Shown in pieces: positions 56,001 to 64,000 of a DNA stretch of 64,000 nucleotides. Position numbers and translations under genes: made by a program. The DNA is from Alteribacter keqinensis (GTDB lineage: Bacteria; Bacillota; Bacilli; Bacillales; Salisediminibacteriaceae): the NCBI RefSeq assembly GCF_003710255.1, contig NZ_RHIB01000002.1:434001-498000 (forward strand). The letters are read 5' to 3'. Every line of letters starts with the position of its first letter. Positions within the stretch are counted from its first letter, which is position 1. The notes under the pieces were generated by a model. That model ran no database searches. It saw only the letters and a list, made by a program, of their open reading frames with translations, and was not told the DNA's origin.

Positions 56001-56687
56001 ATGAGCCCTTTAATGAAAAGAAAGCCGATCGTCTTTTGTGACTTTGACGGTACGATTACGGTAAAAGACAACATCATCACGATTATGAAGGAGTTTGCGC
56101 CACCCGAGTGGAAGGCAATCAAAGACGATATCTTCGAGGAGAGAATCTCCCTTCGCGAAGGCGTTGGAAGAATGTTTTCTCTTATTCCTTCCGCAAAGAA
56201 AATTGAGATTGTAAATTATGTGTTGGAACAGGCGGAGATGCGTAAAGGGTTCACTGAATTTTTAGCGTTTGCAAGAAACCGCGGGATCCGGATTCGCGTG
56301 GTCAGTGGCGGGATTGATTTTTTCATCGAGCCCCTTTTGGAACCGTACAAGCTTCTCGATCAGCTTTTCTGTAATGGAAGTGACTTTTCTGGGGACACGA
56401 TCCGAATTACCTGGCCTCATGCGTGTGATGAAGCCTGCGATAAGGATTGCGGCTGCTGTAAAGCTTCCATTCTCCGGCAGTTCCCTGACGATGAATACTA
56501 TAAAATTGTGATTGGAGATTCCATATCGAACCTTGAAGCCGCAAAAGAAGCACATCAGGTTTTTGCCTGCGATGATTTTCTCTTGGAAAAATGCCGTGAG
56601 TTCGGGCTGAACCATACTTCATTTACCACTTTTTATGACGTGATTAGTCAGATCGAACAACAGCGGGAGATAGCCGGCCGGCGGTAG
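56001..56687 (+). CDS. mtnX: 2-hydroxy-3-keto-5-methylthiopentenyl-1-phosphate phosphatase
   Basis: A 228-residue HAD-superfamily phosphatase of the methionine salvage pathway, yielding the acireductone. Motif I is VFCDFDGTITVKDN (nucleophile Asp), motif II the VVSGG Ser region (RIRVVSGGIDFFIEP), and motif IV IGDSISNLEAAKEA. HACDEACDKDCGCCKAS, a Cys-rich patch typical of MtnX, and FPDDEYYKIVIGD are also present. ATG at 56001 with AAAGGAG 7 bases upstream is preferred to a longer frame from 55926. The rest of the B. subtilis mtnW-X-B-D operon is not here, but MtnU and MtnE genes follow. Confidence 0.9.
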   Translation: MSPLMKRKPIVFCDFDGTITVKDNIITIMKEFAPPEWKAIKDDIFEERISLREGVGRMFSLIPSAKKIEIVNYVLEQAEMRKGFTEFLAFARNRGIRIRVVSGGIDFFIEPLLEPYKLLDQLFCNGSDFSGDTIRITWPHACDEACDKDCGCCKASILRQFPDDEYYKIVIGDSISNLEAAKEAHQVFACDDFLLEKCREFGLNHTSFTTFYDVISQIEQQREIAGRR

Positions 56688-56695
56688 GTAAGGTT

Positions 56696-56730
56696 CATGC
56701 ACGCTCCAGTGGGGCGTGCATGTGTTTTTT
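56696..56730 (+). terminator. terminator after mtnX
   Basis: CATGCACGC and GCGTGCATG form a 9-bp stem followed by TGTTTTTT. Confidence 0.85.
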
Positions 56731-56840
56731 GCGGGCTTTTGGACTTTAAAGAAGTAACTTCTTTGGGGGAAGAATTGAGCAGAATCCTCTCTGTTTTATT
56801 CAGCAAAAACTCTTTAGAAAATAAATAAATCCCCCCACCA

Positions 56841-56872
56841 CTAATAAAGACAAGCCCCAAAAGGCTTGTCTT
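56841..56872 (-). terminator. terminator after mtnU
   Basis: AGACAAGCC and GGCTTGTCT (56848-56856 with 56863-56871) form a 9-bp stem, followed on the minus strand by a short T-rich run (TTTATTAG). Confidence 0.65.
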
Positions 56873-56877
56873 CTCAC

Positions 56878-57672
56878 TCAGATCTTATACAATTCCGGGC
56901 GGCGGTCTTCGTAGATCGTCATGCGGTCGCGGATCGTGTCCACTTCGCTCGTGTCAATTTCTCCCCGGAGAACGAGCTCCTGCCGGTCATCGGCTTCGGC
57001 AACGACTTTTCCCCACGGGTCAATTATAATCGAATGGCCGCCGAACTCGTTGTTCGGGTCGCTCCCCACACGGTTGCAGGCCACCACGTAGCACTGATTT
57101 TCGATGGCGCGGCTGATGAGCAGCGCCCGCCAGTGATCGACGCGGGGCTTCGGCCACTCAGCCACTACATAAAGGGTCTTGCTCCCTTGCAGCATGTGGG
57201 TACGAATCCACTCCGGGAAACGGATATCGTAGCAGATCACGCCGGCACACGGCTCGCCGTCAAGCTCAAAATTCCCGTCTTCGTTCCCTTCTTTAAGGAA
57301 TTTTTCCTCGCTCATCAAGCGGAACAGGTGCGCTTTCGAGTATTCTTTCACGAGCTCACCTTCACGGTTAATCACAAGCATCGTATTGGTGACGTCACCA
57401 TTGGCTGTTTGTTTTGCAACAGAGCCGCCTACAACGTTCACCGAGTATTCTTTCGCCAGAGCTGAAATAAAGCCGACAGTCTCTTCTGCCCCGCGGTCCG
57501 CGATCTCATCAAGACGCCCGAGATCATAGCCGGTCGTCCAGAGTTCGGGCAGGACAACTACGTCTGTTTTCTGTTTCATAGCTTCATGAAAATACCGCTC
57601 CACTTTTGTGCGGTTCGCTTTTGGATCGCCAAAAGCAATATCTATTTGAAGAAGTGCAGTGTTTACTTTCAT
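56878..57672 (-). CDS. mtnU: carbon-nitrogen hydrolase, probable 2-oxoglutaramate amidase
   Basis: A 264-residue nitrilase-superfamily amidase. The catalytic Glu is in VVVLPELWTTGYDL, the Lys in KEYSKAHLFRLMSEE, and the Cys in GVICYDIRFPEW, with ACNRVGSDPNNEFGGHSIII nearby. In B. subtilis MtnU (YkrU) hydrolyses 2-oxoglutaramate left when MtnE uses glutamine as amino donor. It is divergent from mtnE with 95 bases between, the same pairing as in other Bacillus. General omega-amidase activity is the alternative description. Confidence 0.88.
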   Translation of the reverse strand: MKVNTALLQIDIAFGDPKANRTKVERYFHEAMKQKTDVVVLPELWTTGYDLGRLDEIADRGAEETVGFISALAKEYSVNVVGGSVAKQTANGDVTNTMLVINREGELVKEYSKAHLFRLMSEEKFLKEGNEDGNFELDGEPCAGVICYDIRFPEWIRTHMLQGSKTLYVVAEWPKPRVDHWRALLISRAIENQCYVVACNRVGSDPNNEFGGHSIIIDPWGKVVAEADDRQELVLRGEIDTSEVDTIRDRMTIYEDRRPELYKI

Positions 57673-57767
57673 ATTCAGGCTCCTTTTTTGTTGTGGTTGT
57701 GATCAACAGTATAAGATTTGTGTTACTATTTCAAGTATTACGAGAATTTTTTTCTGGAGTGATTGCT

Positions 57768-58943
57768 ATGCGTACATTTGAACCGTCTGATACATTAAAG
57801 CGTCTGCCCGAGCAGTTTTTTGCCCGGCTTGCCAAACAAGTCCAGGATCTTGCGGCTGAAGGTCATGATCTGATCAACCTCGGCCAGGGAAATCCGGACC
57901 TGCCTACCCCTGAACATATTGTTTCAGAACTTCAGGAAGCAGCGGAAAACCCTCTTTATCATAAGTATTCCCCTTTCACGGGACACCTTTTTTTAAAAGA
58001 AGCGATCGCTGCGTTTTACAAGCAGGAGTATGATGTGGATGTGGACCCCGAGACGGAGGTGGCTGTTTTGTTCGGGGCGAAGACCGGTCTTGTGGAGATC
58101 AGCGAGTGCCTCCTGAACCCAGGGGATCTCGCCCTTCTCCCCGATCCGGGCTACCCGGACTACATGTCCGGCATCGCCCTTGCCAATGCCCGGACATCGT
58201 TTATGCCGCTGCTTGAAGAGAACCGCTTTTTGCCTGACTACAAAAGCATCAATGAGAACACCCTCGATGAGGCGAAGCTTCTCTTTTTAAACTACCCGAA
58301 CAACCCGACGTCGGCGGTGGCTGACGTATCGTTTTTTGACCAGACCGTGGCCTTGGGCAAAAAACACGATATTTGCGTTGTCCACGATTTCGCGTACGGC
58401 GCGATTGGATTCGATGGGGAAAAGCCGAGAAGCTTTCTTCAAAGTGAGGGAGCCAAGGATGTCGGGGTGGAAATGTACACCCTCTCGAAGACGTACAACA
58501 TGGCGGGCTGGCGCGTTGGCTTTGCAGTCGGAAACCCGTCAGTGATTAAGAGTCTTAATTTGATTCAGGATCACAGATATGTAAGCTTGTTCGGTGCAGT
58601 CCAGCAGGCGGCCGCCAAAGCGTTAACCGGTGACCAGAGCGCGGTTCGTGATCTCGTGGAAACATATGAACACCGCCGAAATGTACTGATTCCGGCATTG
58701 AATGACATTGGCTGGAAGGTGCCTGAGTCCAAAGGTACGTTCTTTGCGTGGCTTCCTGTGCCTGAAGGGTACACGTCTGAAGCGTTTGCTGAACTGCTGT
58801 TGGACAGGGCTCATGTGGTGACCGCCCCCGGGAACGGCTTCGGTGAGTGCGGCGAAGGCTATTTGCGCGTCGGCCTCCTCGCCAGTGAAGAGCGGCTGCT
58901 TGAGGCTGTCCGGCGGATCGATGACTTGAAACTGTTTGATTGA
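57768..58943 (+). CDS. mtnE: methionine-salvage aminotransferase (class I/II)
   Basis: A 391-residue PLP aminotransferase, the last step of methionine salvage (4-methylthio-2-oxobutyrate to methionine). It has NLGQGNPDLPTPEHIV, HKYSPFTGHLFLKEAIAAFY, LLPDPGYPDYMSGIALAN, FLNYPNNPTSAVAD, VHDFAYGAIGFDG, the Schiff-base Lys in YTLSKTYNMAGWRVGFAVGN, and a C-terminal Arg motif near GEGYLRVGLLASEERL. ATG at 57768 with GGAGTGA upstream gives the family length. The 54 in-frame codons before it overlap the divergent mtnU start and are not coding. Confidence 0.9.
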   Translation: MRTFEPSDTLKRLPEQFFARLAKQVQDLAAEGHDLINLGQGNPDLPTPEHIVSELQEAAENPLYHKYSPFTGHLFLKEAIAAFYKQEYDVDVDPETEVAVLFGAKTGLVEISECLLNPGDLALLPDPGYPDYMSGIALANARTSFMPLLEENRFLPDYKSINENTLDEAKLLFLNYPNNPTSAVADVSFFDQTVALGKKHDICVVHDFAYGAIGFDGEKPRSFLQSEGAKDVGVEMYTLSKTYNMAGWRVGFAVGNPSVIKSLNLIQDHRYVSLFGAVQQAAAKALTGDQSAVRDLVETYEHRRNVLIPALNDIGWKVPESKGTFFAWLPVPEGYTSEAFAELLLDRAHVVTAPGNGFGECGEGYLRVGLLASEERLLEAVRRIDDLKLFD

Positions 58944-58950
58944 CTGAATG

Positions 58951-58981
58951 GCAGCACTTCTTTTAGGGAGTGCTGTTTTTT
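58951..58981 (+). terminator. terminator after mtnE
   Basis: AGCACTTC and GGAGTGCT (one mismatch pair) enclose TTTTAG and are followed by GTTTTTTG. Confidence 0.8.
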
Positions 58982-59086
58982 GCGCAAGGTGGTTTGGGGT
59001 TATCGTTAATCCTGTGAAGGTTATCATGATTTTTCTGTATTATCATGAATCCTCCCGAACTTAGAATCCCCCCTCCCCCAACAGCC

Positions 59087-59123
59087 CAAAAACCCCGGTG
59101 CCAAATCATCGGCAGCGGGGTTT
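59087..59123 (-). terminator. terminator of the third polyglutamate locus
   Basis: AAACCCCG and CGGGGTTT form the stem, with an internal GCCGATGATTTGGC hairpin, followed on the minus strand by a T run. It lies 12 bases after the small membrane gene, closing the operon. 58982-59086 holds no gene. Confidence 0.75.
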
Positions 59124-59134
59124 CCGGAAGAGGT

Positions 59135-59344
59135 TCAGCTCTCTGTTCCGGCGTCTTCTTCCGGTGAGGTGATGATGTCGTCACTGGTATCTGAGTCATC
59201 ACCTACGTGGTGGTCAAAGTAGTTTTCTGTCATGCGCTCTTCATTGTCCGTGAGGTCGATGTCGTGCCTGAAAAAGGCCATGAAGGCAAAAACAATGACG
59301 AGAAAAAGTAATGACCCGTATTTTTGCAACCACTTGCTATTCAT
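59135..59344 (-). CDS. small membrane protein at the end of the third polyglutamate locus (69 aa)
   Basis: Its start overlaps the GGT stop by 8 bases. MNSKWLQKYGSLLFLVIVFAFMAFFRHDID gives one membrane helix (about 10-26), followed by an acidic extracellular or cytoplasmic tail (LTDNEERMTENYF, DDSDTSDDIITS, EEDAGTES). CapE/PgsE proteins of polyglutamate systems are similarly small, single-helix and near the end of the operon, so this is a candidate subunit. There is no clear sequence match, and it does not resemble the small protein of the first locus beyond size and topology. Confidence 0.65.
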   Translation of the reverse strand: MNSKWLQKYGSLLFLVIVFAFMAFFRHDIDLTDNEERMTENYFDHHVGDDSDTSDDIITSPEEDAGTES

Positions 59345-61172
59345 CGTATTGTCCCTCCTCTTCCTGAATATCGTCCTGATCGAAGAAGTCTGTGTCTTCT
59401 TCCTCTTCTTTTTCCGGATCGCTCGCTTCCCACTTTCCTCCCCGGCGAGGGTCTGATGCCCCGTAGAGAATTTCGTTTGACGTATCTATAAGCATTGCCT
59501 GAATGCCGCCAAAGAACATATCACTGTCGTCCTGCTGAACAATCCAGCCTTCAATGTCTTCCCGGTCATTTAAGCGGGCTTCCAGGTCCACCTGCCAGTC
59601 CGACGGGAATTTGTAATCCACGAACACACCGATTTCACCAGTACGGTCAATCCGGTCATCAAAGTGGAAGCGCGGCTGTTCGACGGCTGCTTTCAGGCCG
59701 TAATCAAAGATTTCCTTTTGAATCAGTGTCTGGGCGAGCATATTCGGAATACGGGCCCCACCCGGGGAACCCATGCCGAGAACTCCTTTTTCCTCGCTCA
59801 CCAGAATGGTCGGTGCCATAAAACTTCTCGGCCTTTTGCCCGGTTCATAGCGGTTGATTGATTCCGGTGACTGGTTAAAGTTGCTCAGCTGATCGTTCAG
59901 GAAGTAGCCTCCGAAATACTGACCCGAGCCGAAAAAGTTACTCAGGGTGTGGGTCACAGAGATCATCCGTCCTTCTTTATCCACGATTACAAAATGACTG
60001 GTATTGTTATGGTTGTTTGTCATGGCCGGGGCGTCGTCTTCCATCTCTTCTGAAACGACTCCTTCCCTGGCATCTGCGGCCAGTTCCTGGGCATATTCCT
60101 CTGATGTGAGGCGGTTCAGATTCTCAAGAAACGGGTTTTCCCATTGGTTCCCCTGATTAAAATCAGGGTCCGCAATAAACTGCAGACGATCGTTGTAGGC
60201 TTCAATCTGTACCCTCGAAAGAAGCTCTGCATAAGTAAGATACCACGATTCGTCATCGTTTTCATTTTCTTTTATTTCCTCTAAATCCAGATATTCCGAA
60301 GCCTGGAGAAGCTGAATAAGCGTCGGTCCTGCCAGAGGTGCAGGAGCGCTGTAAACACTGTATCCCTGAAACGTGCCGGTGACCGGTTCAGGCTGCTTAA
60401 CCTGATATTGCTGAAAGTCGTTTACCGTCAGGCCAGGGTAACGCTGTTCCATTGCCGGTGCGAGTACTTCCAAAAAGTACTGGCGGGGGCCCATTTCCTG
60501 TATTGTCCGAAGGGTTTCCGCCAGCTCTTCCTGCACAAGGAGGCCTCCGCTCTGGATTGTCTCTGCCCCTTCATAAAAGTGAGGAATCTGGGAAGGGTCC
60601 ATTCTGTACTGGGCATGGACAAGCCGTCCGGCTAAATAGCGGTCTACTTCAAATCCCTCTTCGGCAATTTGAATGGCCGGCTCGAGAAGGTCTGCAAAGC
60701 TCAGGTTTCCGGAAGCATAGTTATCAAAGACGGTGCTCATCCCGATTAAAAAGCCCGGGATCCCAAAGCTGCTGCCGTACTGTTCAGCCGTGGGAATGTT
60801 ATAGGGTGCTGTCTCCCTGTAGTCAAGGTATTGTGGAGCTGCACCGAACTGGGGGTCGTAATAAAGGAGTGAGCCTCCTCCCCCAATGCCCGAGCCATAA
60901 GGTTCGACGACATTGAGCATGAAAGAGACCGCGATAAAGGCGTCTGCCGCGTTGCCTCCTTCTTTGAGGACTTTCATCCCTGCATCAACAGCATATGGGT
61001 GAGCAGCACTTACACCATACGACTGTTCACCACTGGCGATTTCCTCTTCCGGGATATCATCATCTTCCTGCAGACCCTGGTTCTGGGTGAACTCAATTTC
61101 ATTAAAGCCGGCGATTAAAAAGACGATGATTAAAACAGTTCCGATGATGTTTGTTGCAAAGCGAAGGCGCAT
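59337..61172 (-). CDS. gamma-glutamyltransferase, CapD/GGT family (third locus)
   Basis: A 611-residue membrane-anchored Ntn hydrolase: N-terminal helix (FATNIIGTVLIIVFLIAGF), YGVSAAHPYAVDAGMKVLKE, NAADAFIAVSFMLNVVEPYG, SGIGGGGSLLYYD, then NNTSHFVIVDKEG. Here the nucleophile is the Thr at about 391. The usual second Thr is Ser (TSHF instead of TTHF), a conservative change. SNFFGSGQYFGGYF and MGSPGGARIPN follow. Acidic C-terminal tail (EEEEDTDFFDQDD). ATG at 61172 has AAGGAG 8 bases upstream; the GTG three codons earlier does not. It probably processes or anchors the polymer made by capBCA upstream. Confidence 0.93.
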   Translation of the reverse strand: MRLRFATNIIGTVLIIVFLIAGFNEIEFTQNQGLQEDDDIPEEEIASGEQSYGVSAAHPYAVDAGMKVLKEGGNAADAFIAVSFMLNVVEPYGSGIGGGGSLLYYDPQFGAAPQYLDYRETAPYNIPTAEQYGSSFGIPGFLIGMSTVFDNYASGNLSFADLLEPAIQIAEEGFEVDRYLAGRLVHAQYRMDPSQIPHFYEGAETIQSGGLLVQEELAETLRTIQEMGPRQYFLEVLAPAMEQRYPGLTVNDFQQYQVKQPEPVTGTFQGYSVYSAPAPLAGPTLIQLLQASEYLDLEEIKENENDDESWYLTYAELLSRVQIEAYNDRLQFIADPDFNQGNQWENPFLENLNRLTSEEYAQELAADAREGVVSEEMEDDAPAMTNNHNNTSHFVIVDKEGRMISVTHTLSNFFGSGQYFGGYFLNDQLSNFNQSPESINRYEPGKRPRSFMAPTILVSEEKGVLGMGSPGGARIPNMLAQTLIQKEIFDYGLKAAVEQPRFHFDDRIDRTGEIGVFVDYKFPSDWQVDLEARLNDREDIEGWIVQQDDSDMFFGGIQAMLIDTSNEILYGASDPRRGGKWEASDPEKEEEEDTDFFDQDDIQEEEGQYDE

Positions 61173-61190
61173 CCGTCTCACTCCTTTCTT

Positions 61191-62399
61191 TTACAGGGAA
61201 TCTCCCTCGTCATTTCCACCAATCTCAAGGTAAAGCTTACCGTCATCCCGCCACGCGTTGACATCGCTTCCGAGTTCTTTCGTGAGGGTTCTGAAGATCC
61301 GCTGCTTCTGAATGCTGCCAAAAGGCTCTGTAGCAGGAAGCGGAGTCGCCTCTCTGATCATCATGGGTGAAAAAATATACTGTTTTTTGCCGTCCTCAAA
61401 TAAATGAAACTGGGTAATGAGAGCATCTGAGGTTCTTGACCACCCCTGGTCTGAGATAAAGTTGCCGACACCGTACAAAATGAGACTGTCCTCATATACC
61501 TCCATCGGGCTGATTACGTGAGAGTAGTGTCCGACAATCAAGTCCGCGCCGAGATCGACAAGGTAGTGGGCAATCTCCCGCTGTCTGGAGAAGATGCGGT
61601 TGTTAAAGTTCTCTCCCCAGTGGGCATGAACAACTACAAAGTCAGCCTGCTCTTCGGCAAGCTGGACAGCTTCGTAGACATCAGCAAGCCGGCGGGTCGT
61701 AAGCACGCCGGAACGGTCCTGGTCCACCGCGTGGTTAGGCGCATAGATATCTGTGAAGCCGACCGTCGCCACCATTGTCCCGTTAATCTCCTGCACTGCC
61801 GGTGTAATTGCCTGCTCTGTATTGACTCCTGCCCCTACATAGCTGATTTCATTTTCATATAAATCAAAGACATTTAACGTGTTGCGAAAGCCGAGATATT
61901 TAAAGTCAAACTGATTGTTGTTGGCAAGATTTACGTTCGTAAATCCCTGGTTAATAAGGGATTCCACACTTTCATAGGTGGTAGAAAATATCATCTGCTT
62001 GTTTTCGTTCTCCGTAATGTTTTCAAGGGTATCGCCGTTTTTATTTTCCATGGCACTTGTTGGCATATCGATGATCGTCTGCTTGAAATTGCCGCTCACA
62101 TAGTCTGAGGCATCAAAATACGGCTTTGCAAATGTAAACAGCTCATCAAACCCTTTTCTGGACACTACCTCTTCCACATAGCGTCCGAACATGAGGTCTC
62201 CTACAACGGTCCCGGTCACAACCGATTCCTCGTCTTTTTCAACATCAGGTATCTGAGCAAAGCTTACAATCTGACCGAGTGTGATCAGCAGAAAAAGAGC
62301 AATAAGAAACACGAGTGCGTGCTTGTCTGCCTTTTCTTTATGTCTTTTTGTAAGTGCAAGGAGCTTTTCTTTTTTCGTTAGATAACGCTTATTTTTCAT
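61191..62399 (-). CDS. capA: poly-gamma-glutamate synthesis protein CapA/PgsA (third locus)
   Basis: A 402-residue protein with a basic N-terminus, a membrane helix (HALVFLIALFLLITLGQIV, about 28-46) and the PGA_cap metallophosphatase-like domain: TVVGDLMFGRYVEEV, VNLANNNQFDF (NNN in place of the usual NNH), VVVHAHWGENFNN, LIVGHYSHVISPMEVYED and YGVGNFISDQGW. The His-to-Asn change in the NNHxxD motif, present as NNHTMD in the second locus, could alter metal binding. It lacks the acidic insert of the second-locus CapA. Ten bases upstream of ggt. Confidence 0.93.
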   Translation of the reverse strand: MKNKRYLTKKEKLLALTKRHKEKADKHALVFLIALFLLITLGQIVSFAQIPDVEKDEESVVTGTVVGDLMFGRYVEEVVSRKGFDELFTFAKPYFDASDYVSGNFKQTIIDMPTSAMENKNGDTLENITENENKQMIFSTTYESVESLINQGFTNVNLANNNQFDFKYLGFRNTLNVFDLYENEISYVGAGVNTEQAITPAVQEINGTMVATVGFTDIYAPNHAVDQDRSGVLTTRRLADVYEAVQLAEEQADFVVVHAHWGENFNNRIFSRQREIAHYLVDLGADLIVGHYSHVISPMEVYEDSLILYGVGNFISDQGWSRTSDALITQFHLFEDGKKQYIFSPMMIREATPLPATEPFGSIQKQRIFRTLTKELGSDVNAWRDDGKLYLEIGGNDEGDSL

Positions 62400-62411
62400 A
62401 ATTGACCCGCC

Positions 62412-62861
62412 TTAAAACATGTAGTAGATGGTCATGATTAAAAACGTGAGTCCACTGAGGACCATGGTGCTCGTCACGGTTATGTAGACACCTTGTTTTT
62501 CAAATGAGTTGGCAATGAGTCCCGGTACAATGACCCCGATTCCACGCAGTTCATAAATCTCAAATGGAAACACTGGATAGAAGAAGTCAAAGGCAAGCTT
62601 GAGTACAACACCTGTCAGGAGCATCGCTGCAAATTTCCGGCGTCCGTAAAGAATCGTGAACCTCGAGAACACATGAACAACCAGAAAGTAAATGGCACAG
62701 CTGATAAAGAAGATAGACATAAGGAAAAAGGGCTGATCGTAAATCAGGGCCAGATACCCCGGGACAATAATCCCCGCCGGCAGAGCTCCTGCTTTTTCTG
62801 CATAAATCAAACTTAGTACAATTCCGACAACCAATGTGATATATAAATCGGCTCCAAACAC
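62412..62861 (-). CDS. capC: poly-gamma-glutamate synthase subunit CapC/PgsC (third locus)
   Basis: A 149-residue membrane protein with SLIYAEKAGALPAGIIVPGY, SRFTILYGRRKFAAMLLTG and YELRGIGVIVPGLIANSFEK. Starts at GTG with GGGAGGTG upstream, 18 bases after capB. It is a membrane partner of the adjacent CapB ligase. It most resembles the second-locus CapC. Confidence 0.95.
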   Translation of the reverse strand: MFGADLYITLVVGIVLSLIYAEKAGALPAGIIVPGYLALIYDQPFFLMSIFFISCAIYFLVVHVFSRFTILYGRRKFAAMLLTGVVLKLAFDFFYPVFPFEIYELRGIGVIVPGLIANSFEKQGVYITVTSTMVLSGLTFLIMTIYYMF

Positions 62862-62879
62862 TGGATGCCACCTCCCTTT

Positions 62880-64000
62880 CTAAGATGCATGTTCCTCATG
62901 ATGTTCAGCCTGAATTCTCTCCACCAGAGGCTCGGCTGCTCCGTGGATGTTCCCTACTCCGAAAACGGACGAGCGATCCATTATCTTCTGAAGCTCGTTG
63001 TAGATGTCTTCAGTGGAGCGGCCTTCTAAATTGATAAATTCATCTGCCTCAATGGTCCCGTCTCTGTAGGCCTGTTCGATTGGGGAGGTAAGATCTCCAA
63101 TAACAACAAGAGTCCCGATGTCCAGGTTTGGCAGTACGTCACGGGCAAATTGTTCCGAGCGGTCCACTCTGTCTTTTCGGCAGTTCATAATGACAATCGG
63201 ATGATCCGATGGAAACCCAAGCTCTTTTACCCGCTTCCAGATGTTCAGTGTTGAAGAAGCATCATTTGCTGCAAAGCCATTGAAAAAGTAGGACGGACGC
63301 TCAGGATTCCCTGTCTTCAGAATTCTCATGGCTCCCGGGTCGGGCGGTGCATTCAGCATGCCTTTTAGAGCCGTCTCACGGTCAATGTCCATCGCTTCTG
63401 CAACCGCAAGAGGCAAAGCTGCGTTATCAGGAAACATCATATACTCAAATTTTCTCAAGTAATCTTCTGAAACCGTTGACGTGTCCGCCACAATTACTTT
63501 TGTGTTCCGTGCTGCCGCAATCTCTTTAAAAAAATCCTGGTACGGCCCGTCATTTACGATTAAGTGGCCGTTATACGGAATTGTTGCGGTAAAGGATCTG
63601 GCGACGTCATCAATAGTAGGACCGAGGACATCCATGTGGTCTTCAAGGACGTTTACAATCACACCGATATTTCCTTGAAGCATAATATTCTGAAATACTT
63701 TCTGATAATCCGGGTTGACCGCCATGCATTCACTTACTAGCACTTCTGTGTTTTCATTTGAAACACTTTTCATTACTTTTAATTGTTCACGGATGTTCGG
63801 TCCTTCAGGATCCCTGATGATCGGATCTTCACGGTCATTGTAGATCATTCTTGCCTGGGTTCCGGTTGTTTTTCCGATGGTTTTGTACCCTGCCTCCATC
63901 ATGATCCCTGTAATCAGCCGGGTGACAGTGGATTTCCCTCTGACACCGTTAATGTTTATCCGGACCGGGATACTGTCAACGTTTCGCTGGTGGCGTTTTC
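62880..64000 (-). CDS. capB: poly-gamma-glutamate ligase CapB/PgsB (third locus), runs off right edge
   Basis: The reading frame continues past the window end, so the N-terminal membrane helix is missing. The visible part begins RHQRNVDSIPVRININGVRG (P-loop GVRGKST), then GKTTGTQARMIYNDR, PEGPNIREQLKVM, LVSECMAVNPDYQKVF, NVLEDHMDVLGPTIDDV, FPDNAALPLAVAEAMDID, PPDPGAMRILK and NCRKDRVDRSEQFA. All ligase motifs are intact. It differs from the other two CapB proteins throughout, which argues against recent gene conversion. Confidence 0.95.
   Translation of the reverse strand, partial: KRHQRNVDSIPVRININGVRGKSTVTRLITGIMMEAGYKTIGKTTGTQARMIYNDREDPIIRDPEGPNIREQLKVMKSVSNENTEVLVSECMAVNPDYQKVFQNIMLQGNIGVIVNVLEDHMDVLGPTIDDVARSFTATIPYNGHLIVNDGPYQDFFKEIAAARNTKVIVADTSTVSEDYLRKFEYMMFPDNAALPLAVAEAMDIDRETALKGMLNAPPDPGAMRILKTGNPERPSYFFNGFAANDASSTLNIWKRVKELGFPSDHPIVIMNCRKDRVDRSEQFARDVLPNLDIGTLVVIGDLTSPIEQAYRDGTIEADEFINLEGRSTEDIYNELQKIMDRSSVFGVGNIHGAAEPLVERIQAEHHEEHAS

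Overview
The window looks like chromosome from a member of the Bacillaceae. Most genes have AGGAGG-type ribosome binding sites, several begin with GTG or TTG, and the families are Bacillus-like: an eps operon with YwqE and an EAR-like RNA, Cap/Pgs poly-gamma-glutamate genes, a B. megaterium-type gas vesicle operon, and MtnU/MtnE/MtnX. Three poly-gamma-glutamate loci, many acidic secreted domains and gas vesicles suggest an alkaliphilic or halophilic aquatic bacillus. That is an inference, and I cannot name the species.

Layout. Positions 1-355 hold the 5' end of flagellin (minus strand) with a SigD-type promoter and a CsrA-type leader hairpin. Positions 555-2830 are a scrapyard: a frameshifted REP-associated transposase (RAYT), four copies of its REP-like palindrome, and a 5'-truncated Abi/HEPN gene. 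Positions 2827-21005 are one long minus-strand exopolysaccharide (eps) operon. It starts with the Wzz/BY-kinase/phosphatase module (epsA, epsB, ywqE). An EAR-like RNA, epsC and a frameshifted galU follow, then a pilin-like gene, epsN-L-M, UDP-HexNAcA synthesis genes, glycosyltransferases, Wzx and Wzy. The distal half is visibly more AT-rich and is probably the exchangeable serotype block. Two LytR-CpsA-Psr ligase genes follow (21253-23172).

Positions 23426-34992 hold two back-to-back poly-gamma-glutamate loci. The left one contains a remarkable fusion of a secreted gamma-glutamyltransferase to a membrane family-2 glycosyltransferase. The right one is a conventional capB-capC-capA-ggt operon. 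Positions 35009-36730 carry a VanZ-like gene and three copies of a dispersed structured repeat. Positions 36800-42982 are a gas vesicle operon (gvpP-Q-A-R-N-F-G-L-S-K-J plus one unknown gene). After a MerR/RacA-like gene comes a NERD-domain gene flanked by two arrays of exactly 21-bp-phased repeats. An oligopeptide ABC transporter occupies 45222-51055. Next is a GH16/GT2/deacetylase exopolysaccharide operon preceded by operator-like palindromes. A second NERD-domain gene has its own stop-codon-anchored ~21-bp repeat array (54719-55775). Methionine-salvage genes follow (56001-58943). A third poly-gamma-glutamate locus runs off the right edge (59135-64000).

The dominant theme is cell-surface polymer production: an EPS, a second GT2-made polysaccharide, and poly-gamma-glutamate from three loci. 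LCP ligases and gamma-glutamyltransferases are candidates for anchoring these polymers. The observations I rank as most likely new are the GGT-GT2 fusion, which may join polyglutamate to a polysaccharide as in alkaliphile teichuronopeptide, and the pair of NERD genes whose stop codons each open a ~21-bp-phased repeat array.
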